This document shows, piece after piece, positions 24,527 through 37,470 of a stretch of DNA of 64,000 bases (within the stretch, counting starts at the first letter, position 1; the number at the start of each line of letters is the position of its first letter). The notes below the pieces were generated by a model. It made no database searches and was not told where the DNA came from. It worked only from the letters and a program-made list of their open reading frames with translations. The translations under genes and the position numbers were made by a program. This stretch comes from Datisca glomerata (Eukaryota > Streptophyta > Magnoliopsida > Cucurbitales > Datiscaceae). The stretch lies in assembly GCA_003255025.1 (NCBI GenBank), contig QANY01003987.1, positions 623,546 to 687,545 on the forward strand, read 5' to 3'.

Positions 24527-27500
24527 TTATGCTGAAGCCATCTTGATTTCTGCCCTAAAAAATAGTTCAATACGCTATACCTAAGAAGTAACGGCTCGTA
24601 GGAGACTAAAAAAACTTCCCACTGCAGTTATTTAACTGTTACTTACCTTGATCGTGAAAGCAAAGTGAAAATTCTTCTTGAATCCCATAACACTCTCATG
24701 ACCCCAACCTTTTCTTCAGCCTCATGAAACGAGGTGCCAGTTGCTTCAGACGGGTATGGAAGCATCATGTCTCTCTCTGCCTTAAGCTCGTCCACATCAA
24801 TGACAAATGTCTCGAGTTCATCCAAGTTCACTCCATACCAATTACCATTCACCTGATACACCTTCCCTTTAGCTACTTCCTCTCCTAATACATCTACAAG
24901 CATAACATACTGACCAGGTTGGCATTCAACAATTCCTGCAGGGGCAATATCGACGAATTCTACAGGTGCACTGTCGGAGTTGGTGGCAATACTTTTACGA
25001 TCTCTTCTCGTATTTGACACAACATATGCAACCCTCCCTGGACTCTCAGGTGAGTCACATTTGTCAACTTCTACTGTTGCACGGACATCCTTAGCAGTTC
25101 GTGCTAGCCTCGCTTTTCTGTTGTTCAGCCTGTTAATAAGGAAGAAACAATATAAACCCGCTTCAATGGTTAGGAAATATAATGAGATTATTAGACTTAC
25201 CAATTTTTAAGCTGTGAAGATGTAACATCAGAGCCCTGGAAAACACAACGTAAATAATATCTTAGTCTTGAAAAATGGGTTAATGGTTATAAGTAGACGA
25301 TATCATTAACTTCTTGCAGGATTCAAAATATTTGATCTAGTTTTACTTACATGAATACTTAATCTGTCAGCCCAAGCTTGTATCGAAGCTGCATTTCGCT
25401 GCATATCAGGCTCATCCAAGAGTGCCTTCTCAATCAATGTAATTTGTATCTCATTCATTATAGTCCGCTTTCGTTTTCTCCGATGCTTTTCCTCACTCGG
25501 AATAATTTCAGCCTTCTCATTCATGATCTGCTCACTTGATTTAGAAAAGTCACTATATCCAATGTGGTCAATAGCATTTCTTGCTCTAGCAGAATTTGTA
25601 TCAGAACCACTAGTTTCAATATTCTGTGTATCTCCGTGATCCTCTTTCAAACCTTCAGATGCCTTTCTACATTGCCTCAACAGAACATCACCTCGGTCAT
25701 CTCGATCACCTTCAAAGTAAAACTCCCCTTCTTGAAAGGCAGAATTCTCAGATGTTCCCTCCTTCAGATTGTTATCTCTATTAATATGACTCTGATGTTC
25801 TTCTTTTGGTAAAGATGATAAGCAACATCCTGCACTCTGAGCCATCTCCAGGAATCAAATGTCTCACTTATTATGCTAAGAAAAGATATAAAGAAATTGA
25901 AAATTGGCTAATTCCATGTTGGTATGTCCTCTATAGAATGAGGGGAAGAACTCATCAAGTGTCTTAAGTTAAACAGAAATACCTCTAATTTAATCTACGA
26001 ACACTAATCATCGCTTATAAGAATCTAGTTTTATAACCAGAAACAAAATACCCATGTACTTAGAAAAATAGTTAAAACTAACGTTATATGGACCTTCAAG
26101 AAAATATATTGTTTGTAAGCACGCCAACTAAACAATTTGATCATTAGCACGAGATAAGTTATTAACTTTTGGTCATTACCTGGTTATTTTGATGGATGTT
26201 GAGCTTAGAGAACTTATCCCATGTCACGGACTCCTCAATTCCATTGTCCTGATATTTTTTTTCAAGCAGCATAATTTCGTGCATATGTTATTATTGATAA
26301 GCAAAAAAAGGGAAAACTAATCATGGAAGAAGAAAATGCCAAAACGCAGTGTTGTTACACTAAAAAGGGATTGAATTTTACTAGGACTTGAGGTCATGCT
26401 AAGGAAATAGAATAAAATAATGAATATGAGGACTGAACATTTACCTCAACCTGATTCTCTTCTAATTCAGCAGAAGTAATTGCCTTTTGTAGTTGGTCAA
26501 AAAACACCCTGCAATTCAAATTCGCTCACCAGATAAACTATGCAGCAGAGCGAGCAATGTGAGGATATTTATATTATATAGTTTACCATCTCTCCATTGA
26601 CGTACACTGATAAAAAAAATCATAGAAGGACAACCCCGAATGTATGTAAAGACATAACCATAAGCATGTTTAAGAAGGTGGACATGGCACTCATAAAATT
26701 AAAAAGAAAAAAGGTTCTTTTTAATTTTCAAATAAAATTAGTTAATGGAAAGATGGTCAATGACTCAAATTTACCAGACAATTATAGATGCGGAAATTGA
26801 ATATGGATTCCCAGCCTTTTGGGGGGGGGGGGGGNNGGGGGGGGGGGGGGGGGTTCCAGGACGGAAGTAGAAAATATAAAAAGGGGGACATATATGTATG
26901 TAAAATATGTTAGACTTAAGCATAATGGGTTAAACAATAATGTCTATAGAATATAAATTGGAGGCCATTGTATCTACAAAATGGTCTTCTATCGGTCTCC
27001 GTCTTATTTCATAGAAATTGTGATACTAAGCCATGGTTCTAAATAGAGTTACGTTTTCATAGAGAGGTTATTATCAATAATAAATTGATTACAACTATAA
27101 TTCAAATCTGCAGATTTAGAAATTTCTTTACTGGTCGGTTAAGTAACAAGAAAAATATTACCTAATAAATCTGTGAATGTCAATTTTTTTACAGGAAATC
27201 TGTGAATGTCTATTGATTAAAACTAAAATTTAAAAATGATTTTTCAATGCTTAAATTGTCAGGTAAATATTTGAATACATACATGCAATATATAGTTAAC
27301 ACAAATTACATATATACATTCAACATATAACTATTACAAAGTACATGTGTATTTACAATTTCCAAACAATAGGATGGGGGGGGGGGGGGGGAANNGGGGG
27401 GGGGGGGGGGGTAAATTTACACATGGGTCCGCCCATGGGCTCATCTGGTTGAAGGAACAGAAAATGAAGACGCAATGGCAGTGGTTTGGTCTAGATAAAA

Positions 27501-30500
27501 TAGAGGAAAAGGGCTAGGGTGGAAAGGTTTTGTATCCTGTTGTCGATTTTTCCTATTTCAGGGCGGTAACATCAGAAATGCCAATGGACAAGGAAAAGCT
27601 TCACAGATATAAGGCTTCATATCATATCCATTCCAACAGAAAAAATAGAAGTATTTATTATCCAGAAATGCAGTCAGGTTGAAGGTCTCTTATACTGAAT
27701 TAAGCTGTGGAAGATGCTACTGAGTTACACCCAAGTAATAAATTGTTCTCATGTTGCGTACAAAATTCTACATGACCAAGCACCCTGTATCTCTTCAAAA
27801 CTGATGTCCTTTTTCAAAATATTAGCAAAAACTCTGAGGAAAGGAAAGGATTGTGAGTGAGGTTAAAATCACCTTAAAAGTTGTACATCCTCCTCATTCA
27901 GAAAGTTAGGGATCAACGATTCCGCCTGACTCAGCAACGAACCTACATTTTTTAACACACTCAGAAGCATGTAGCAAAATATGTAATTTTAGTTCTCTTA
28001 AAGAAATAAACAAAACTAAAATCATCGGAGTTTGATAATTACGCAAATTCCTGCAAACATTGACAGCTCTTGTACTATCAGAACTAAAGGAAAATCCAGG
28101 TAATGCTTCAAAGGGGTCCATTTTCAAGCAATCGATAAACCTATGAAGGAAGAGGTTTCTTTCCTGCTCTGTGGATGGAAATTAAAATTTAGAATGAATA
28201 TAATAAAAGGGTACTAGTATGAACTCATCAAAGTGGTCATGATTACTGTAGAGAATCATAGGTAGAGATCGACCTTCACAAATGTTAGGAACAAAACAGT
28301 GGAGGTTTGCTATTATTTTGACAAATAATGATGTTCTCTGATGTGCATAGGAAGCCGGGGCCATGCTAATAGGATTTAGAGCAAATTTATAATTCTTGTG
28401 ATTTAGCATGTCCAATGAAGAGTCCAGCAGCCATCCAGCTGATGCAAACGAATCATACTCAAGTGTTGCGTCTTCTTCCCTCACAGGGATATCAGAAGAA
28501 CACCAATTGGATAGGAAGTCTCCGTGAGAAAGTGAAAATATCGCGGCCAAAATTTTAGTCTGGAATATACATATTTATCTTGATCAGTAAGAAATATATA
28601 TGCAAATACTAGGACCACCCTTACTAGACTAACCACCAATCACATATAGACAAGGAAAAGATTCTACAACTTCTAAGAACAGAGAGGGGGACGAAGGAAA
28701 AAAGCCTCCCTTTCTTCTTGAGTGTCCTGCTTTTACCCTTTTTTGTAAGCGTCCATTTGGTATAATTGTTTTTTAACTAACAAAGAAAGACTCTATTGAC
28801 TCTACTTAACCATGGGATCATCTAAAAGGTAACTACACAAGTATATAAAATAATACTGTGGTTAACATCCAAAATACATATGGCAATGCGAGCTTACAAA
28901 GTTATTTGTGATGTAGGCCCGAAAATTTGAATCATCAGAAAATATATCAGCAAGGCGCATTGCGTTCAGTTGCAAAAAGCCCATTGGGTAACTTTTGTCA
29001 GAACAAGTAGTAAAGAGCTTGGGATCTCTACTAAAAGCACTCTTCAATAACTCAAGGACCTACATACGAAAATTGCATGGGCAGTGAGTAAATCCACAGT
29101 TGAAAAAGGCCTTCCAGATATAAGAGAGTATTCATTTTTATGTTTTTAAAAGAAATAAAATATATCAAGAACAAAAAACAGTCTCTTATAAGAGAGTATT
29201 GAGTCGTCGGGGTGCATAAGAGGTTGATCCGTTATGCAATATTTATTGAAAAAGTATAGTTCGTGGACCAGAAGGGAATCGAGGGTTTCACGCAGGAAAG
29301 TGGTTGACTTTCAAAATTACTTAGAAACCACACTTTTTCCAACCCGAGGTAATAATGAAATTGGATACATAAATTTTTACTGGACAAACAGTGACGTCAT
29401 CCTATGAGAGTTGGCATAGAACATCTTGTCAGGTATTCCCTCCCTCTCTCTCTCTCCAAAATGTCAATCTAACCTGTAATGCAACAGATTTTGCCAAATC
29501 CAAGCCCCTCAGTGAGCTAGCAACTTCATCTAGGTAAGAGATGCTTTCTGCTTCACATAAACTCAGGAGCTGCAAAAGAGGAGTTGAAACTGATATATAA
29601 GGATATTCAACATACACCACATAAGAGCAGTAGTTTATTTTGATTCTTGAGCAATTTGACCTTCAGTCATAACTCACAATTGATAGGACTTTAGCTTTCA
29701 GCCTAGAAACAGCGGCCACAATTCTGGAGGACTGTAAACGAGGATGAGTGATGTTTAACTTCAAGATGGCTTGAGCAAGAAAGAGTACACCACCTTTCCC
29801 ACAAAGTTCCTGAAATCAAAATGAACCCGCATTGACTATTATTAGTTACATGAATACCTTAGTTTCTTCTTATAAAAACATAGTGCCTGGTATAGTTGAT
29901 TTATTAACAAGAGTTTGACATCTTTTAACAATAAGTTTGTATATCGGCCTATCAAAATTAAATACCCTGTTTTTTTTAACCATTAATTGCCTTGCCGGTG
30001 TGCCACAAACGAAAGAGGCTATTTAGTGTACCGACCCTGATTTAAAGCATTTCCGACCCAATGAAGAAAATAAACAAGTTGGTATTTTCTTGATATTTCT
30101 CTTCTCGTTCAATTTTTTTTCTTTAAAATATTTCCATATCCAGACTTTACCGATATCACATAGGTGATTGATTCTCTTCTTTTATATAAAGTAAAGGTGA
30201 TGTATAAAACCTAGTGAATTAAGCTTGGAGAGCAACTTTGCCTAAACATGGAGAACGAGGGAGTTCCAACTTCAAAACCTTATTTCTTAGAAGGCGCTCA
30301 CGGAACACTTTTTGTTGGCACAATGTCTGAAGAAACTGTAAAGAAGCCTCACATTGCAGGCAGAGATAGTTAGCCATTTGTTCAGCAGTAAGAGTTGCAC
30401 AAAAAGCATCAGCATCGTACTCTGAGAGCTTTATCTCCAGAAACCTAATAGCTTCGCAAACTGCTCCAAAAGCCGCATCCATAAATATGTCAACCTGTCA

Positions 30501-32281
30501 AGAAGATTCATGAACAGGAAATGCATATTTTATCAGCTTCTAGAACTTATAAACTAAAAAGCATAATTAGAAATAACAGAGATAGATGAGCAAGACCGCT
30601 TGCTAAGTAAAGCAATTCGGGAATTTCCAATCAAAATGAAGCAAGTAATTTGCGTCAAAGACTTCTTGCCTAACAGAACACAGTGATAGAAGCTTGGAAA
30701 GGTCCTGAGACATTGTTATACCTTCGGGTGTGCAACCAATACAAGGACAAGATCTTGCCACTGCGAAGATATGCATACTGTTAATAGATAGAGACTGCAC
30801 GCCAGTAATGCTGAACGCAAAGTAGACATGTTACCAATTTTTTGTGTTTCCTGCATCAGCAAAGATAGTCTTACTATATAAATATGTTATACAAACCAGG
30901 CCAGAAAAGTAAGGATTTAGTAGAACCTGTCTATTAACACCCAGGACAATTAGCAAATAAAACAGCAAATCAAGCAGCTGCTCCGATAGTTTTACATCAT
31001 CGAGCAAAATCTGAAACCACAATTCATAATAAGAAATTGGGAAGAACTATGATTGCATTTGCAAACTTTTCCGGAATACTTAGAATTAATAAATAACATA
31101 AACAGACAGGAAGAATGGTTGAAGACTTCATAATTCAGCATGAAAAGCAACTTAACAGTGTAAAATAAAATATTTAACCAAAGGATAAGAACAATTTAGC
31201 CATCCGAAGTTTCAGGCGTGCGACAGAAAGAAGAACATTGTAAACATTCGATCAAAGACAACAAATTGTGAATCATTACGATGTACTTATGGATCAAGAT
31301 CAACAAGAGAGACCCTCCTTCCAAACAATTAACAAAAAAAGGTAGAGAGACTGAGTCATGAAAATTAGCAAACAGGGAAATAGAAGCATATTTCCAAAAT
31401 TTGACTGCCTCCTCCAGAACTGTAGACAAATGACCTAGAGTGTAATAATCCCTCCAGTCCTTTCTTCCTGTCGTCCCTATTTTCCAAGGATCGCTGACAC
31501 CAAATAACTAAAACAGTCAAAACACACGTATCAAAGTCTATCAAGAATATAACCTTTAGGTCCTATACATAGTTTCCAGTAATTAATAGGACTGGAGACC
31601 CTTGCAGTTAAACTTCTTGCTGCAAAACAATACAAGACAACACTGAATTTATGATATAATGTATTACAAAAAGCCACCTGCTCAAGTTTGGCATGCCGAG
31701 GAGCCAAGTCACAGAGGGAATGCAAGAGACGAATACCACACAACAAGTATCTGAACAAAGCTTCGTCTTTATCAGATGACAAAAGAACTGCAGTGAGGTG
31801 CAAAGGAAGAAAACCCACAAGCTTTTCTACATCAATCTGTAATACAATGCCATGAAAGATATGACAAGTTCAAGCTGAGAACGCTATGATCAAAATGATA
31901 AAGCCTTGCTCACCTTTATATGTATTTCTGCTTCAGAGAGGTAATGAATTGTGAAATTTTCAGAGTCCCTCAATAATTTACTAAGTTCCTGAGAACCAAT
32001 CCTATGCAACTCCTTCACCGCAGACATTACATCAATTGCCTGTTTATACGATTAATTGAAAATGGATGAGAGACAATCTAAGTTTAGAACCATATACAAT
32101 TACAAAACTGTATAATTCTTCCTAGCAACAGTAAAAAATGTGATTATTGTGGATAACAATCATATATTGGCCCAGCCCTAATTAATTAAACTAAGAAAAG
32201 AAAAAGCATCCGAGACTTAATTGTATTAAGAGCACTTACATGGCCACCAACACAAGAAACTTCTTCCTTAGACTGCCTCAT
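24527..32281 (-). CDS. NDX: NODULIN HOMEOBOX (NDX) atypical homeodomain protein
   Basis: Eighteen coding exons (minus): 32281-32240, 32039-31914, 31836-31678, 31010-30927, 30850-30722, 30494-30279, 29809-29678, 29569-29474, 29059-28898, 28559-28274, 28168-28043, 27942-27873, 26508-26445, 26248-26180, 25845-25351, 25235-25201, 25129-24647, 24554-24527; GT-AG junctions, phases closing at 2802 nt (933 aa), the usual family length. The N-terminal half is helical and Leu-rich (the conserved NDX-A part). A polar linker precedes the homeodomain at about 711-775, which starts [11 protein letters not shown] and has W-L-N-N-R-K-A-R (764-771) in the recognition helix. The C-terminal NDX-B domain follows ([20 protein letters not shown]). 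Arabidopsis NDX is nuclear, binds single-stranded DNA at the R-loop of the FLC antisense (COOLAIR) promoter, and takes part in ABA responses. The start was chosen as the first ATG after the 5' UTR splice. Confidence 0.93.
26821..27411. other. Segment of NDX intron 12 bounded by two poly-G runs containing N
   Basis: 26821-26853 and 27376-27411 are G homopolymers, each interrupted by 'nn' (26835-26836; 27394-27395). They border a ~520-bp AT-rich stretch. Just outside or inside them lie 'ccaggacggaagtag' and, inverted, 'catgggcggacccatg', which recall the ends of hAT-type non-autonomous elements. It may be an inserted element whose ends assembled badly. It lies wholly within the intron 27872-26509. 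Confidence 0.4.
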
Positions 32282-32297
32282 CCTTAATAATCCAGAT

Positions 32298-33763
32298 CTA
32301 AGACACATGAGTGAGCATAACCGCAAATATAACAGTGAGCACAGAGCGAAATAACATTGATTACGAAGATATATAGTAAGAATACAAAAAACAGAGTTGT
32401 GATTAAAATAATTTCACTAGATACTACTTTGAAGTAACAAATAATATTAACCAGTAAAATATATCAAAACTAACCAAGATCCTCCTGAATTCATTCCCAT
32501 AAGGCATTTGAGTACAAAAGTGGAAAATAGAAAAACCCTTGTAATCAGATCAGATGGGTGCCTCGATGGGTTGTGTAAGATTGCCAAAAAAGAACACAAA
32601 TTCATGTGAGTTGCTAACTGCATCCCGTGCAACATTCACAAGCACTGACACATACATGGAAATCCATCCACCCAAAAATATAATATTTTTATGGAAAATA
32701 AGATGTATCAGTACAATACACAAAACAAGAAATCAGAACCCCTAAGTAACCTGCCAATGCCAAAACATGAAGGAATATAAGATATTTATGGAGAGAAGAG
32801 AATACCAGACTGTTTTGGAGGGTGCACAGGCTAGAGCTCTAGAAGGGATTCGGGGGTTCATGTGATGGGTATAGCATAGTACAAGATTGGTAAGTCTAAC
32901 TCCGATTAGAATATTGCACATTCCCAGCAGATGGGAATCTGTCTAATTTAGTATCAGTAAACCATTCCTGCGATTGGTGAGAAAATGTCATGTTAGGAAA
33001 AACTTTCCCACACTTGAACATTAGTTTTATCTGCAAACTATATAATATTCGTAGAATAGATTGAATGATAACTGTTTGAATTTCTATATACATCAATATC
33101 AAGAAAATAGTTAATCTACCAAGAAAGAACTTGAAACAAGTTTTCTTTGACATACAGAGACGCATTCACCTATAAATTTTCTAAACGTATGGTTAATTAG
33201 TTACAAGGGAGCACTTGGACAGACATGCTTTGCGTATACCTGGTTACAATGTTGACAAGCGCATATTGATGAAGGACAAGGTGTTCTGTAAACTTTATCT
33301 CTAAAGCACACCGAAGTGCAAATTTTTACGAGACGACCCAATTATCTTTGGCTTTCTATCACGTCCCATATGCTATTAATTCTTTCCTCTCTTCCATCTC
33401 TTTAATTTAAAAAATAAAAATAAATAAATAAGAAAGAAAGAAAATAAGAACGACAAAATACATAAGATAAAATAGTTATCTTTACTATTGGACCTGAACT
33501 TCGGAAAAATATGGCCACGGTTTTACAGGATCAGATAGTTACAACCTTGACAAAATGTGGCTTTACGATATGCTGCTTATAGAAATAGCTTTAGCAAAGA
33601 GGAAAGCAGGAAAATGCGCGTCAAATTGGTACTTCTTCTACTACGAATTCGAAGCTTAAATTGGATACGTCTGAGTAAAAGAAGAAAAAGTAAAACAAAA
33701 TCACCAAAACTACAACTAGCAGCACAAATTTATGCATGAGAGAGAGAGAGAGTAGTAAAGTAC
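32298..33763 (-). other. Long 5' UTR intron of NDX
   Basis: Donor CTGAG|GTACTT at 33763 and acceptor TTAG|ATCTGG at 32298 give an intron of 1466 bp in the 5' untranslated region, ending 16 bases before the ATG. No coding stretch seen in it. Confidence 0.6.
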
Positions 33764-33870
33764 CTCAGCTGGGGAGTATAATTTCTGAGTAGAACTTCGA
33801 AGCAGCAAGCTTCGGAGGGAAGGAGGTTGAGAATGACGATGGAGAGGAGCAGAGAGAGAGAGAGAGAGAG
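33764..33870 (-). other. Non-coding first exon of NDX
   Basis: Inferred from a strong donor at its 3' end and a TATA-like site upstream. It begins in or next to a (CT)11 tract (33851-33873 on the plus strand as AG), a common plant initiator-region motif. The exact transcription start is unknown. Confidence 0.5.
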
Positions 33871-33882
33871 AGAGGTTGACGT

Positions 33883-33889
33883 TATAAAT
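33883..33889 (-). promoter_or_regulatory. Candidate TATA box of NDX
   Basis: The gene strand reads TTTATAA about 15-30 bases before the CT tract that would hold the transcription start. Confidence 0.4.
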
Positions 33890-34200
33890 TTCGCCTTATC
33901 TACGCCGTTAAACTAACCTAAATTGTATAATTTGGTGCCAACTGCCACTCCTCCAATCATTAGTATTCGCATTCTACACGACGCCGTTAAATTAGAACTC
34001 TGGTTGAGTAGTAACTTATTCAAGATTTTTTTAAAGAACCTTTTCAAGATTATCGACTCTACAGGAATTAAGGGCAATTTATTGACTCTCAGGACTGCTA
34101 CTCTTTTTATAAATGAATTTTCTAAATACTGAGGGACTTCGAGTCTTTTATCATTTACTAGTTAATTATTGGTGCTATGCACGGTATTTTATAAAATATA
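33890..34200. other. Spacer between NDX and gypsy element 2
   Basis: Unique AT-rich sequence with no gene seen. Its last five bases (atata, 34196-34200) are the left copy of the element's probable target duplication. Confidence 0.6.
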
Positions 34201-34498
34201 TAGTAAAGAAATAATTTCTCATACTCAAAAAATAAACTGAACAATAAAAAATGAGAGAGAATTCTCGAAAATATTTGAGTAATTGCTTGATTTGTATTGA
34301 ATGTTCGAGTTTACAATTGACCTCTTTTTATATGTTTTTCATCTGTGACAAAGTTCAACGATATCCCTTAAAATACAGAGAATAAATGGAATACTCTTCT
34401 AAGATAGAGCTTATAATATCAGATTTAATTCATTTATACTATCAACTAATTGAGCTTAGTTTATCAATATTAACAATTGATCAAGCTTGAACCGTCCA
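34201..34498 (-). repeat. 3' LTR of gypsy element 2
   Basis: 298 bp aligning with 43218-43520; shared phrases include 'atatttgagtaattgct', 'caaagttcaacgatatc' and 'gatcaagcttgaaccgtc'. On the plus strand it ends in CA, but its first dinucleotide has decayed from TG to TA. Confidence 0.85.
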
Positions 34499-35166
34499 AT
34501 GGGATACGACAAGATCGACGGTTTAGATTGACTTTTCCTGTTTCACCACGTTGGCAATCCGCACGCCCCTTTCTGATTGGTCATATCCCACTTATGCGAC
34601 TCCACAAATATTTGTACATGTTCATTTGCCCATATTGCATTTAATATTACATAGTAAAATTAATATGCAATACTAAAGTGATTCTTGAAAAATGGATTGC
34701 CATCATTACACATCATCATTCCCTGTCTTTTGTGTCAGTATACGCTTTCTGGTGCATTTATTTATGTCATCATTTTCATTTTTTAGCTGATTCATTTTCC
34801 CATTCTCGGGATTACGTATTTTGCTAGGGCATGTGGCTTCTTTTTCCACCTGTCATGCTTCTATTTGCATCAGTTGTGACAAGTCAGTCACGTTTCTTCA
34901 TCAGTCATTATCGATGCTCCCTGAACAGATATGGATCAAATATTTTCCTTTAGCAGAAAAATCTATTTCCTGTTGTCAGCTGTCATTTCTCATTCGTCAA
35001 TGGTTGCGTCTCTTCGCCTCTTACGCGGTCAGTCTCGTCTCCCTATGTTGCCAGCCGCACGGTTACGCTATCGATTGCATTTGTTCATTAATAATTAATT
35101 ACAGGCGTCCCATCGTTGCCCCGTTTCAGAATAGGGCATTTTCCAATTTCTTTTGAAGTCTGCAAC

Positions 35167-35174
35167 CTATATAA
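35167..35174 (+). promoter_or_regulatory. TATA box of the antisense ORF in gypsy element 2
   Basis: TATATAAG in the context 'cctatataagacctcctc', about 100 bases before the ATG at 35269 and pointing along the plus strand, opposite to gag-pol. It lies outside the LTR, so the antisense ORF seems to have had its own promoter. Confidence 0.5.
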
Positions 35175-35268
35175 GACCTCCTCATTTAGTCCCTTTTTCA
35201 CTTTCTCGTGTCTGAACCTGTAAGTTCCTTTTTCATCTTATTCTTTCTTCTTTCCTATCGTGGAATTA

Positions 35269-37285
35269 TGGCTGAGTTTAAAGTTCCAGTCCCTCTAGTG
35301 AGGACTCTAGATGAATTTGGGCAATTCACGACCCGTTATGAAAGGCTTTTCCCCTAGATGTTATTTGTGTGTTAACAGAGAATGAGTCTGTAGGGGTTTC
35401 TTGTAGACCACCCTACCAAATAACCCTTAGTCCCATGTACATAGCCCTAGGTCTTAGGCTTCCATTTTCTTTTTTGGTTTCAGAATTTTTCCATAGAGTA
35501 CGTCTTGCCCCTTCACAGTTTACCCCGAGCTCGTATAGGATTCTTCTTGGTTTTATAGCCTTAAATAGAAGATATAATTTTGGTTTAGGGATAGAAGAGC
35601 TCATTTCCTACTACATAGTCAAACATCGAGATGGGAGCTATTACCTTGCCCCTTGTCCATCTGAGAAAAGAGAAAATCTTATCACCAAGATCTCGAAAAG
35701 AGACAAGGGTTGGGAACGAGATACTATCTTGATTAGCGGGAACTGGGGCGGTGATGGCCGCTCGACAATTCCCAAGAAATTGACAATTTTTAGTAAGTTG
35801 CCACAGCTATAGTTCTCGCCTCCATGTTTATCTTTTTCATTCTCTTCCACATTTTTCTTTCTCTTTTTTAATTATTATTTTATTTGGCTAATGAACTTTT
35901 GTTCCCTTTCTTTTGCAACTAAGAAAAATCTGAACCTTTACCTTTCCAGAGAACCCGTGAAAAAGACCACCGCTGCTTTCCATCTTCGAGCTCAAGATCA
36001 GGATTGGAAGTGCTTCTTGATTTGCGAAGAGAAGCCAATCCTGCTCTCATTCATGTTCTTGCTTTGGTTTCCGTTGCTACCACATCCGCTCCAACGCATT
36101 CATCTTACATCCCTAAAGACATTCTAAATCCTTCTATCCATTTTGTTTCTAGCCATTCCAATTCTTCGGGTTCATCGAGTTCGTCGGAAGATCAAGAGAT
36201 ATTTGACCGAGCAAAAGCCAGCATAAGGATGACGAAAAGACTCTGTAGCAAGTTCGTTGGTCCCGTTGAGAAAATGACTCAGACTGACACTTCGAGCCCA
36301 TCCCACTCAGAGCTTCCGCCTGCTCCTCCCACTCTTAGCGCTTATGTCATGCAGATCAATGCTCCTCCTTCGAACTCTGATCCTCCTTCTACACCAGCTC
36401 CCATTGTGCCCATTGTGATAGCCCCTACCTCAGGAGATGTCTCTGGGTCACAAAGCATTACTAGTGAACTCTTTCCAGCTCTGTAGAAGTGGAAACGTTT
36501 TGTCAACCCCCCCATTCCGACATCGTTTAGCTTTCTGGATAATGTCGTGGCTTCTTATGTTGTTATTTACGACATTCAGTCTAATGTCGATGCCAACCCC
36601 ACAAGAGGCTCGGTATCGGTGAGCTTGTCAACTTCTTAAGCCACGACTTGATGAGGGTATAAATTGTCTTTTCCTTCTCTTCTTTTCTCAAGCTATACTA
36701 TTTTGTACTTAGTTTATTTTTCATCTTTTTAGGTTTTGTCCATCACAACGCTCTTCAGGAGCATCATCATCTTCGCGACCACGCATTGATGACTCTTCAG
36801 AGAGAGCTTATATGGAGGCAAACTCAACCATGGCTTGTCTTCAAGCAGAAAAGGAGCAACACCTAGCGAATGAGGCTGAACTCCAAAAAGTTTTAGAGAG
36901 GATGGCTCATGACGCAGAAGTTGCAGCGGCTGAAGAACGGAAAGTGGCTGAGGATTTGGAAGCTCCAACAAAGGCTTTGGCCGAAGCTGAGAAGGTAAAA
37001 GTCGAAGCCGAGAAAGATAGGGATGAAGTCATTAAACGGGAGTAGACTTCTGAAGCGAAGTACCAGGCTCTATTTGAGGAATGAGATATACTTGTCTATA
37101 GCGTTGGCTATAGAGATGCCCAAGCAAACCATCCTCCTGAGCAGGCTCTCGTTTTAAAAGTTGAGGATTCCATGAATGCTTCAACAGATGACATCGCTGC
37201 CAAAGCCTCATAGTCATCTGCCACCCCCGCTGCTGTTGTTGAAAATGATACCTCGGAGAAGGATCTAGTGGTTTTTACCACTTAG
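35269..37285 (+). pseudogene. Antisense 'putative gypsy-type transposase' ORF of gypsy element 2
   Basis: Opposite in strand to gag-pol. It starts MAEFKVPVPLVRTLDEFGQF at 35269 and meets a stop after about 30 codons. Another frame (35369-35812) then shows LSPMYIALGLRLPFSFLVSE and SGNWGGDG, the pattern of the plant 'transposase (putative) gypsy type' domain (PF04195). A Ser/Pro-rich linker follows (36004-36486), then a charged coiled coil (36812-37045, repeats of A-E-A-E and K-V-E-A-E-K) and an acidic tail to about 37285. Possible introns (acceptor-like sites near 35935 and 36733) may explain some frame changes; in-frame stops at 37045 and 37083 show decay. Despite its database name it is not a transposase by any visible motif, and its role is unknown. 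Confidence 0.75.
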
Positions 37286-37470
37286 GTTGTTTTCTTTACT
37301 TTTTGTAGTTGTAATTTTTTCTTTCTCATTTTCCTTTCTTTGTAATTTTACTCCATTATCAATGAAAATGAAACTATTTTAATAGCTTTTGATCTTTAAG
37401 ATTTTGCTGCCTTGAAGCCTCATTTCTTTGCAACCTTCCTTTCTTTTCCCTTTTCACTCCTCCTTTTTTA

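Noticed and set aside
31196..31493. Possible extra NDX exon with a ~98-codon open frame
   Set aside because: Exons 3 and 4 join in phase 0 to give [17 protein letters not shown], which reads as continuous NDX. No splice-site pair puts this stretch in phase, so I treat it as intron 3.
36729..37217. Minus-strand open frames opposite the antisense ORF of gypsy element 2
   Set aside because: They are mirror frames of the coiled-coil coding region, with no motif of their own.
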